Positions 50,501 to 62,500 of a stretch of DNA of 64,000 bases are shown here, piece after piece (within the stretch, counting starts at the first letter, position 1; each line of letters starts with the position of its first letter). The notes beneath the pieces are model-generated. The model worked only from the letters and a program-made list of their open reading frames with translations, was not told where the DNA came from and ran no database searches. The DNA comes from Cordia subcordata (taxonomy: Eukaryota; Streptophyta; Magnoliopsida; Boraginales; Cordiaceae), in contig JAPTOF010000024.1 in NCBI GenBank assembly GCA_028554755.1, positions 6,525,001-6,589,000 of the forward strand, given 5' to 3'. Made by a program: the position numbers and the translations under genes.

Positions 50501-53500
50501 TATTCTGCTTCTGTGGAAGATCTAGCCACTGTATGTTGTTTCTTTGACGACCCGGAAACAATATTAGGTCCTAAGTAGATTATATAGCCAGTGGTAGACT
50601 TCCTGTCTACTATATCTGAAGCCCAATCTGAGTCACTATAGCCTTGAAGATGAAGATTGCCTGCCTTGTATAAAAGACCTTGACCTAATGTTTCTTTTAT
50701 AAACCTGAGAACCCTTTTTAGTGATGCAAAGTCTGCAACAGTTGGACTACGCATCTTTTGACAAAGAGAATTAATAGCATATTGAACATCTGGTCTATGA
50801 TTGCAGAGCACCAACCAAACTCCTGAATTGAGTTTCATTAGCATAAGGAGTATGATCTGCAATTTTCAGAGTTGCTTTAGCTAAAGGAGTTTGCATAGGA
50901 GAGCAATCAGTCATTCTTGCTTGACTGAGAATTTGTTTTGCATACTTAGTTTGATGCAAAATTAGACCCTCAGAAGTATATTTCACTTCAATGCCTAAGA
51001 AATATGAAAGAGGTCCAAGATCCTTCATTGCAAATTGAGTACTCAATTTTGCAAGCAGAGTAGAGATGTAAGCATTATTACTTCCGGTGCCAATAATATC
51101 ATCCACATAAACCAATAACAATGTAAAGTCTGTGGAAGTTTTGTGAATAAAAAGTGAAGTATCTGCAGAGCTAGAAGTGAACCCCAAAGTATACAGAAAG
51201 CTAGAAAACTTGTAATACTAAGCTCTAGGAGCTTGTTTCAACCCATAGAGTGACTTTTTAAGCTTGCAGACATATCCAGGCTTAGTAGAATCTTCAAATC
51301 CTTGAGGCTGAGACATATAAACCTCCTCATCCAGTGTGCCATGTAGAAAAGCATTAGATATATCTAGTTGTTTAAGAGGCCAATGATTGTGCAGAGCAAG
51401 ACATATAACTGTCCTAATAGTAGGACTTTTGACTACAGGACTAAAGGTCTCTTGATAGTCAATTCCTTGTTCTTTGCAGATATCCTTTGGCTACCAATCT
51501 AGCCTTGTACCTAGCTACAGACCCATCTGCATGTGTCTTTATTTTGAACACCCATTTTGAACCAATTGCTTGTCTTCCCGAAGGCAAAGGAACTAAGTCC
51601 CAAGTTTCCTGAGCTTGTAATGCCTTGTATTCTTCTGCCATAGCTTGAACCCAACATTGATATTTAGAAGCCTCTTTGTATGTATTAGGCTCATGAGTTG
51701 TTGGAGTTGTAATCAAACTATGCAGTTGATACAGTGGAGGAGGTAAACAACCTGTTTTTGACCTTGTAAGCATGGGATGATTTGACATTGGAGCCATATT
51801 TTGAAAAGGCTCAGTGCATGATATTGAAGATGAAGACTGTGATGACTGAGATGAAGATATAGAATGAGAATGATGATGTGAGTGATCAGATGGATGATTA
51901 GATTGAGATTGTATAGAAGATGGTAAAGCACCACTTAAGGACTGAAAAGAGGAGCTAACTGGAGAAGTATGAGGTGCAGAAGATTGTATCTCTGCAGGAT
52001 TGGTACTTGGAATTCTTGAGCTTAAGGATGAATCAGAAGATGGTAAAGAATGGAAATTATTAGATGCAGATGACAAAGAATTGAATATAGGTGGAAATTG
52101 AGGGGAAATGGCATCTGGACAAGATGAATGAAGTCTTGTAACTGAGAATTGATTAAGAGTGTCAGTGACAGCTGCAAACTTAGGATAGGGATAGATATGT
52201 TCATCAAACTTGACATGCCTAGATATATAGACTTTGTGAGTTTTTATATTTAGACACGTGTAGCCTTTTGTTTGTGGGCAGAACCCTATGAAAACACAGG
52301 GTTTTGATTTCAGCTCAAGCTTGTGTTTGGTGTAAGGTTTCAACCAAGGGTAACAAAGACAACCAAAAGACTTGAAATCTTGATAGTTAGGTTGAATAGA
52401 GTATAAAAGTTCATAAGAAGATTTATGATTAAGAACAGGAGTTGGAAGTCTATTAATTAAAAAATTGGACATAGCCAATGCTTCCAACCAAGAATTTGGA
52501 GGTAGATTACTTTGATGAAGCAAAGTCAAAGTAGTTTCAAGAAGATGCCAATGCTTTCTTTCTACTTTCCCATTTTGTTCTGGAGTATATGGACAACTAG
52601 TTTGATGCAAAACACCAACAGACTGCAAATAGGACTGAAATTGTTTATTTATAAACTCTGTCCCATTATCAGTTCTTAAGACTTGCAAGTGAGCCTTGAA
52701 TTGAGTTTTGATCATTGCATGAAAGGTAAGAAATATAGAGAACACTTCTGATTTATTTTTCATTGGGTAAAGCCACACAAATCTTGTATAGTAATCAACA
52801 AAGGCTACATAGTATTTGAAACCTTGATTAGAAGGAACAGGGGCAGGACCCCATACATCAATATGCACTAATTGAAAAGGAACAGCAGAAACAGAAACAA
52901 AAACAAACAAATCAAATGGCAACTTGTGTGATTTTGCTAAAGAACATGATTCACATTGAATAGTGTTTGTAGGTAACCTAACACCTAGAATTTGAGACAA
53001 AGTTGCAGCTGCAGAAGAAGAAGGATGACCAAGTCTCTTGTGCCATAAGATCTCTGGAGAAATCTCTTTATTTTTGATGTTGGCAGTAAGAACTTAAACA
53101 CCATTGCAGATTGATGGTGAGTTGTTGTTGGAAGACAGAGATAGGCAGACAGTACAATCCTCCTTTACTGGGGGCCTTGTACAGTGTAGAATGTGTGAGG
53201 TTGTCCAGAATGGCCATTTCCTTGGAATTAAAACAAATGGTGCAATTGTTGTCGTGTGAGTTTAGAAATAGAAGAGGAAGAAAGAGTTCCATCACCCATG
53301 CTTTGAATAGTTAAAGTTTGGCCATTACCAACTGCTACTGTGTCAGTACCACTATATGGTTGATGTGCCTAAGGGCCTGTTTGGATTGGCTTTTTTTTCA
53401 GAAAAAAACACTTTTTTCCTTGCTTTTTCCTGAAAAAGTTACATTAAGTTTGCAATAACTATTTGATTTGGTTTCCAAAAAAGTTGAAACTCTAGAAAAA

Positions 53501-56500
53501 GCTCAAGTACAGCTTTTTTTAAAAGCCAGAATTTTTAGTTTCTAAAAAAAAGCTGTTTTCAAAAGTTGTTAAAAAAAGCACTTTTGAAAATAGCCAATCC
53601 AAACGAGCCCTAATGCTGATTGAGATCATTTGTAACATGTGTGTTAGCTCCTGAGTCAAGAACCCACTGCTGCTCATTGGTGGAAGTTAATGAAGTCTTG
53701 AGTATTGTAGGCTTGCTTCCTAGCAGTAGGTTGAGGAGCATAGTTAATTTGATCAAATCTGTGCTAGCAATTAAGAGCAACATGATTTGCTTTTCCACAA
53801 ATCTGATAGTACAGCTTGATTTGTGTTGAAGGAGATTGTGAGAACTGAGAGACAGTAGGTGGTGTTCTTGATATTTGTGATGAAGATGCATTAGAAACTA
53901 GTTGACTTGGAGGCCTAACCAGACCTCCTCTATTGTTGCCTCTGCCAGTCCTTCCTCCTCTATTTCCCGGAAAACCTCTACCTCTTGATTGACCTCCTCT
54001 AGGTTGTGAGTTAGAATACAGTGCAGTATGAACATTTTTGTCTAGAAGGATCAGTGACAGAAAGAGAACCTTCCATCTTCATATGGAGTTCCTCTAAAAT
54101 GAGAAGTGAGGAAAGTTTTGAAACAGTGATTTGACTAAGTCTAACCCTTATGGAAGCCCTGAAGGAGTTATATTCTGAGGGTAAACCTCTCAGAATATAC
54201 ATGACACAATCTTCCTGAGATACAAACTCATTTACACTAGCTAGACCATCAATGATAGTTTTTACATGATCAAGATAAGCTTGCATTGTCATGGATCCCT
54301 TGGACAAATTAAGAAGTTGAACTTTAAGTTGGTAGATGTGTGTCCAACTAAGAGAACTAAGCCTCTGATGAAGAGCACTCCACACCTCAGCTACTGTTAG
54401 AAGATGAAAAACTTGAGAGTGCACAGCTGGAGTCATTGTAGTAAACAAGCATGATCTCGGATAATCATCTTGAACCATCCATTTATCATGAATTGGATTT
54501 CGAATGAGATTTGCCCTTTGCATCTTCAATTTCCATTGGAGGACAAGAAAGTTTACCAAGTACATGATCAAGAAGCTTTGAAGCTTGAAGAACACCTTGA
54601 ACTTGTGACCTCTATAACACAAAATTAGTGTTTTCTAGTTTAAGATGAACTAGATTACCTATATTTTGAATAAATCGTTGAAGACCTGGAGAGATTTCCT
54701 CAGTTCCTGCTGGATTAAGAGCAACAGCCATGAGCAAAGTTGAATAGTATTGCGAAAAAGAGATGAGCTGGGCTTTTGAGAGGAAGAAACAAATCGAAGA
54801 TTTGAATCGATAGAATGATGCGCCTAAAGGAGAAGATCCTTTGATCAAAGTTTGAAGAGATTTGAAAGCTTTTAGATGAAGCTTTAATGGAGTTCTCCAA
54901 TGGCAAAACCCTAACACAGGAGAAGGAGACGAAGACTTATGAAGAGAGTCTTCTAAAAAAAATATCCAGGGATGTTTCCTAAGCTCTGATTACCATAAAG
55001 AAAAGTAGAGAGAAGATCTTTCTGTTTTTCATTTCTGTCACTTGAAATAATACATAAGAAGAGTATTTATAGGCACTCAAGTAACTAACATGTAACTGCA
55101 TTACTTGTACAACAAGTTGACTCTCTTGACTGTCAACTTGCCTAACTAACTAACTAACAACTATAATACATAAAATATCTAATCTAAAAGCTACTAGAAG
55201 CTTCTGTGCTCATCCTTATTAGTGAGAAACCTCAATAATTACTTTCACAACCACAACCTCAATATATCCAATCGCCACTTAAACGGGCATTTCCATCCTC
55301 TTTTTCTTTATTTCAGTACTAATTTCAAGGAATGCTTTCAGACTCCAACACAGACATGCTTTTTCCACAATTCTAAGTGATAATAACTTGCCTTGACAAT
55401 TGATCCTAAGTGGTTAATCTGATACATACTATTCATTACATGATCAGAATACTCTACTTCTCTCCAACTATTTAATATACTGACCACTTCTCCTGAATGC
55501 AATGTCTCTTTGAGTTGGCATTGTCCATGTGTAGAATGGTAGTTTCTCATGATTGTAATACATTCCATGTCAAATGCATAGTTTTTGTAATTGTAGGGTT
55601 CACGATTCAAATCGTGTGATTTGATACAATTCACCAAAAAATGTTACATATCAATCATTTACCAATTAGTACGATTCGAATCACGATTCACCTACGTAGT
55701 GGATTGCAAGGATTAATATTTGACCAAATTTTAAACCCACATTAAAGGCCCATTGATTAATAGTGTGTTTTAAATGAGCTTATTTTACGATACTTATCCT
55801 ATTGAAATGATGAGATATCTTATAAAAGTTAAGACATTTTATAACATGCATCATATGAAATAGTCTTAAAAAACTAAGATAGTAATGGATTGCTTATTTT
55901 GTAAGATAAAAAGTATGTTTTGAATATCTTCCATTCAAACATCAAAGATTAAACATCAAAACAGAGTAAATCTGGAAAAGAAAAGAAACGAAGAAAGAGA
56001 ATAAAGTGTTTTGCAGCACAAGACGACGTTGATATAAACTATAAAGTGATATGGTATTGAACCCATTAACATATACTTGTTTTACTCTTTTACAATAATT
56101 TACAAATAAGTACACCTTCATATAAACTAAAAACTAAATATTTTTATGTTTCAATATCTAATTGCTTCTACCTTCTCCCCCCTGGAAAGAACCTAAAAAT
56201 AACAAAAAAACATGTACCAAAATCAATTCAGATAAAATCGTTTAAAGCAAAACAGTGAATGGAAACATGACATATATGGTTTATCTATTTTTACGTTTTG
56301 TGGCTGATTCGTTAAGATTCATAATTCGACACAATTCACCATTCAAAAACAATGAATGAATTAAAATTGCTTAATGACCTACAGAAGTTATCTTGTTGAT
56401 GAAAGCTATATGTGGCCACTCTCTACTTTGGAACCTTCCTCTACTGTTGTCATTTGACATTGTAATACATATTAATTTCTTGTTTATCTTCTTTAATGTG

Positions 56501-59500
56501 GATACATAACTGGAAAAAAAAAATTGCTGGTTTTTGCATTGACTGTCTCTACCTTATTTGATATTGTATTGCATGCTAACTTGTTGCCTGTCTTCTTTGA
56601 TATGGATAGGTACACTGGAGAACTTGTTGCAAAATGTTGAGAAGGTTAAGGCAGAACGAGTCAGAAAGGTTGTTGACTGTATAAGATGAAATTATCTTAT
56701 AACTTTGCTCGTTTGTTGGAAAGACATAGGCTTTTTAAATGGTTCCACGATCTAAAGAATGAGTCTTTTTAACCAAAATTCAGCATTGTTAACAATGTTG
56801 AGTATCATAACTAAAAGGAAGGAGAGTGTATTCATTGCATACTCTAAATGAATTTGAATGTCCTGGCATAGATCGTCACTCTCTTCCATGTGGTTCGTCA
56901 TACCCTTTGCTAGAGTCATTTGTCTGTTGTTTGTTCATTTTGATTAGTGATCCTTGTTGAGCAAACTTCTTTTGAGGCAAATGTTGATAGCAAGAGTCTT
57001 TCTGATTGTCTAAAGTAGAAATACATGAAAGAGCTTTGCCTTTGGTGACTAAAATTCTCTCTGTCGAAAACATGATCTCTGATTGTTTTTAGTTTGTCAT
57101 GATTTCACCTTGTTGATATAGAATACCGATACATGTCCCTGAAAAATATGTGAAGCATAGGATACTGGAGATTATTCTACAGGAAGAACTTTATATTTGT
57201 TTCTATGTAGTTTGCAATCACCGTTGATGACTATCTATCTAGCAAAATCATATCTCAGTTCCCTCTTGCACAATTTTTCATATGTTTGAATTTGTTGAAT
57301 GTGGCCCGTATTCTTGGGCGACAAGAATAGCAGATTTCCTTATTAGCATATTACCTTATTCGCTTGTTACCTTTTGTAGCACATAATTAATTAGTTGCCT
57401 TTTCTGCTTAATAGGTTTAGGAAACCTTTGCACTATAAATATGTAGCAATACTCATTATGTTATGTGTGAGAGAGAAACCAAAGTGAGAGCCTTGTAGCA
57501 TTCGTGATCAGTAATAGAATTGTTCTCTGCTGCCCGTGGATGTAGGCTTCAAAGCTGAACCACGTAATTTCTTGTGTCCGTTATTTCTTCTCATATTCTT
57601 CGTGTTTGCATGTTTTTCCCCAACAAACTGGTGTCAGAGCTTAGATATATTCCGCTGCTTGAGGGAAAAAGGAAAAATCAAAACTCACTGTGAAACCAAA
57701 ATTTCTCAAACCAAACGGTGCCTAACTAAACAAAGGTCTTTGTTCGGCGAGGAGTGCTCCGGTGCTGTCTACGTTGAGCGTTGGTGGTTGGAGTGGAAGC
57801 TTGCGTCGGCGGGTCCTGGTTCGTGTTTGGGTTTGAAGAACAAGCGAAGAAGATAGAGTTCGCATGCTCTTGAGGTTGGTTTTTGGTATTCAGGTATTAT
57901 TTTTTAGAAATTGGTTCAAGTTTGTAAAGCAGGTTTAGGGTTTGTAAGCTTTGGGTCTTTGGGTTTATTTGGATCGGGCCTGGGTAGTGGCCTTGTCCAA
58001 TTTTGGCTAGGCCTTGGGTCTTGGGTTAATTAATTTTTTGTTGGGTTTGGGTTCTAGGCCAGAAAAATAATAAATTTCTTTTTTGGGTTTGGGCTTAGTT
58101 TAGGCCAAAAGAATAAAAAAGAAATTTTTATTTGGGCTTAGATTTAGTCCTGAAACAAAAAAAAAACTGATTTGACCTTTGACCAGTGTTGACCAGGGTT
58201 GACTTTGATCGTTGACCATTGACCAAGGGTTGACCGAGTTTGACCAAAGCCTTACCCCACGTTTTTCGACCTGCTGAGTCCGTTTTTGGGCTCTGCTTTT
58301 CCAAATTCTGCTCGGAAGTACGTGTTTAGGGACGGTGTTGACTTTGACCAACAGGTTTGACTTTGACTGGTGTTGACCAAAGTTGACCAGGGGTGTTCCT
58401 AAGGTTTTTCGACGTGCTGAATCCGTTTTTTGCGATCCATTGAGCCAAATTCCATCCCGAAGTGTGAGTTTTGAGCAAACGAAGATGTCTTCCACAGGTG
58501 GAAAGTTTGAAATCGAGAAGTTTGACGGGAGAATGAGTTTCAGTCTTTGGAGGATCAGATTCAAGGCATTTATGACAATGCAGGGACTTTGGAAAGTCAT
58601 TGAAGGAGTGATCCCAGAAAAGATAGAACCAGCAACGAGAGAAGAACTCGAAGCGAAAGCCTTGAGTGCAATACATATGTCCGTGACAAATGAAGTATTG
58701 CTGGAGATTGCTGAGAAGACGACAGCAGTTGAGGCTTGGAATACTTTGGTGGATTTGTATGCATCTAAATCTCTCACAAATCGCCTCTACTTGAAGAAGC
58801 GAATGCATCATCTTAGAATGAAAGAAGGTACCTCACTAAAACAACACCTTGATGAGTTTACCTCTTGTTTTATAGCTTTGAAGGATGTGGGTGTTAAAAT
58901 TGATGACGAAGATCAAGCTATGATCGTATTATGCTCCTTACCGCCTTCATATATGAACTTTGTGGATACTATGTTGTACGGGAGGGATAAAATTACTTTT
59001 GAAGATGTGATTACTTCATTAAAATCAAAGGATCTTCAAACATATTCCGGGACATAGGGAAGAAGTTCATGGGGAAGGTTTAGTGAGTAGAGGGAGATCG
59101 GAGAATAGAGGTGGATCTTCGGATAGAAAGAAAAGCAAGTCAAGGTCAAAATCAAGAGCAAGGAAGCTACGCTGTTTCGAGTGTGGCGAAAAGGGTCACA
59201 TTAAGAAAGAATGTCCAAGACTGAGAAAAGGAAAGAAAAAGGTGGAGAATTCAGCTAATGTGGTGGAGAGTGCTGACAGTGATGGAGATAACTCGAGTAG
59301 TACCGGGGAAGTTTTGACTATGAGTGGATCACAGTGGCAAAATCAATGGATTCTTGATACTGGTGCAACGTTCCATATGTGTCCTAGGCGCGACTGGTTC
59401 TCTTCTTATTCCAAAAGAGAAGGGAAAGCCTTTCTAGGCAATGATCTTTCGTTAAAGGTGGAGGGAATGGGCATCGTAAATATCAAGATGTTTGATGGTA

Positions 59501-62500
59501 TTACAAGATCTCTCGAGTGTTGGCATGTACCGGAGCTGAAGAAAAACTTGATTTCTCTTGGGCGTTTGGATTCTCATGGATACAAATTTCGAAGTGAGAA
59601 TGGTGTCTTAAAGGTGACCGAAGGTGCAGTTGTGCTCTTGAAAGAGAACTTGACTGGCGGCCTATATGTCCTTCAAGGTAGTACAGTTACAGGTGTTGCA
59701 GCTGTTACATCCGAGGAGAGTGATAATGACACTACGTAGTTATGGCACAAAAGGTTGGGCCATATGAGCGAGAGGGGGCTGATTGAGCTGAGTAAGAGGG
59801 ATTTGCTTTGTGGACAAAGAACGGGAAAGCTTGAATTCTGCGAGCATTGTGTCTTTGGAAAGCAAACCAGGGTGAAGTTCAGCAAGGGGCAGGAGAACAC
59901 CAAAGGAACACTTGATTATATTCATTCTGATCTTTGGGGTCCTAATAAAGTTCCTTCCAAGAAAGGTGTCAGGTATTACATCACTTTCATTGATGCATAC
60001 TCTCGGATGGTGTGGGTATATTTCTTGAAAACTAAAGATGAGGCGTTTCCAACATTTGTCGAGTGGAAGACGCTGGTTGAAAAGCGCATCGTAAACAAAT
60101 TAAGCGTCTTAGGACTGACAATGGGTTGGAATATTGCAACAAAGAGTTTGATGAGTTCTACAAGAAACATGGCATTGTGAGACACCGCACATGTGTAGGG
60201 ACACCACAACAGAATGGAGTTGCAGAATGCATGAATAGAACTCTGGTGGAGAGAGCTCGTTGTATGCTCTCCCAATCTGGTTTGAGTCGAGACTTTTGGG
60301 CTGAAGCCGTCAATACGGCATGCTACTTGGTGAATAAGTCTCCATCTAAAGCTATTGAATTGAAAACTCCTTTTGAGTTATGGTCCGTAAGCTGCTGACT
60401 ACTCTCGATTGAGGGTGTTCGGTTGCCCTGCATACGCTCACGTGAAGGATGGCAAGTTGGTGCCGAGGGCAAAGAAATGCATATTTCTAGGCTATGCGTC
60501 CGAGAGGAAAGGTTACAGGTTGTGGTGCATAGATCCAAAATCTCCAGGTTTCCTCATCAGCAGGGATGTCACGTTCAATGAGTCTGCTTTATTAGACCAA
60601 GAAAAGGAGAAAGCGGTAGCTAATTTAGACCACGGTGTCAAAGAGCAGGTGGAGGTATTTTCTGATGTACCAAATGTTCCATCTAGCAATAGTAGCAGTC
60701 AAATTCAGCCGACTCAACCAACTGAGGCACATGATCAAAATATGCCTGAACAACAGAAGTATAGCATTGCCACTGGGCGAGAAAGGAGACAAATTAGAGA
60801 GCCTCAAAGGTATGGATACGCTGATCTTGTTGCTTATGCTTTGACTGTTGCCGAAACAATTGAAGGACATGAGCCGAATTCATACAAAGAGGCCATATCT
60901 GGGAAAGATTCTGCTCAGTGGGTGGGTGCCATGAGTGAGGAGATTGAGTCTTTTCATAAGAATCAAACATGGGAGCTTGTTGAATTGCCTAAGGGACAGC
61001 GAGTTGTCGGTTGCAAATGGGTTTACAAGAAAAAGGAAGGTACTCCAGGGGTTGAAGGTCCTCGATACAAGGCACGGTTGGTGGCAAAAGGCTATACACA
61101 AAGGGAGGGTGTTGACTTCAACGAAGTGTTCTCTCCAGTTGTGAAGCATACTTCCATCAGGGTTTTACTTGCCTTGGTTGCTCTTCATGACTTAGAGCTT
61201 GAGCAGCTAGATGTGAAAACGGCGTTTTTGCATGGTGATCTTGAAGAGCAAATTTACATGAGTCAGCCGGAGGGGTATGTAGTTCCTGGTAAGGAGAACC
61301 ATGTTTGCAAACTGAAGAAGTCCTTGTATGGGTTGAAGCAGTCACCTCGGCAATGGTACAAGAGATTTGACACATTCATGGTAGGTGCTGGATACACAAG
61401 GAGTGCCTACGACAGCTGTGTATATCTCAAGAAGCTTCCAGATGGTTCGTTTGTATACTTGTTGTTGTATGTCGATGATATGCTTATTGCTGCTAAAAGC
61501 ATGTCTGCAATCGACAAATTAAAGAAGTAGCTAGGTGATGAGTTTGAGATGAAGGATCTTGGAGCAGTGAAGAAGATTCTTGGCATGGAGATTCACAGAT
61601 ATAGAAATGCTGGGAAGTTATTCTTGTCTCAACAAAGTTATATTGAGAAGGTGCTGGAGCGTTTCGGGATGCTTAAAGCTAAGCCTGTGAGTGTGCCGCT
61701 TGCTGCTCACTTCAAATTGTTTACAGATTTGTCACCTAAAACTGAGGAGGAGGTGGAGCATATGTCTCATGTTCTATACTCGAGTGCTGTTGGTAGCTTG
61801 ATGTATGCTATGGTGTGCACTCGTCCTGATATTTCACATGCAGTTAGTGTTGTGAGCAGGTATATGGCATCACCTGGGAAAGCACACTGGGAAGCAGTGA
61901 AATGGATAATGAGATATTTGCGTGGCATTGCAAATGTAGGTTTGCTATTTAGCAAGATGACTGGAGATTGCGCAATGTTGGTGGGTTATTGTGATTCAGA
62001 CTTTGCAGGTGACCTTGATAGGAGAAGATATCTGACGGGTTATGTGTTTACTCTCTCTGGATGTGCTATCAGTTGGAAAGCGACATTACTGATCATCGTG
62101 GCATTGTCGACTGAAGCAGAGTACATGGCAATTGCAGAAGCTGTGAAGGAGGCCATGTGGTTACAAGGCCTGGTTCGTGATCTTGGACTGCAGCAAGATA
62201 CAAGTACAGTCTTTTATGATAGCCAGAGTGCAATCCATCTGACGAAGAATCAGATGTATCATGAGATGACTAAATACATTGATATTAGATATCATTTTAT
62301 CAGAGATGTTGTATCACAAGGAATCATATCGGTGCAGAAGATATCTACCCATGAGAATCCAGCAGATATGATGACTAAGGTGGTTCCAGTCAGCAAGTTC
62401 AAGCATTGCTTGGACTTGGTTGCTATTTGCGGTGCGGAGCATTGAGCCCTTAAGGGCAGTTGGCTGCAAGGATGATGGTGTATTGATTGGAGCGAATACG

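Larger units (their letters stand above)
49945..55221 (-). mobile_element. Young full-length Copia in intron 10 (antisense)
   Basis: The LTRs at 49945-50166 and 54996-55221 differ by three substitutions and one 4-bp repeat unit. The 5-bp target duplication GTGAG flanks the element (49940-49944 and 55222-55226). Element-sense ends are TG...TA rather than TG...CA. The primer site (54983-54995) reads TGGTAATCAGAGC and the polypurine tract next to the left LTR reads GAGGGGGGC. Gag, protease, integrase, reverse transcriptase and RNase H follow in Copia order with few breaks. A 238-bp MITE has inserted between protease and integrase. It is the most recent large insertion seen in the gene. Confidence 0.95.

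Noticed and set aside
58100..58777. A 225-codon minus-strand open frame over the Copia leader and gag start
   Set aside because: It lies antisense to a well-supported gag frame and leader. Its composition comes from the reverse complement of the repeated TTGACC sequence, and no domain is present.
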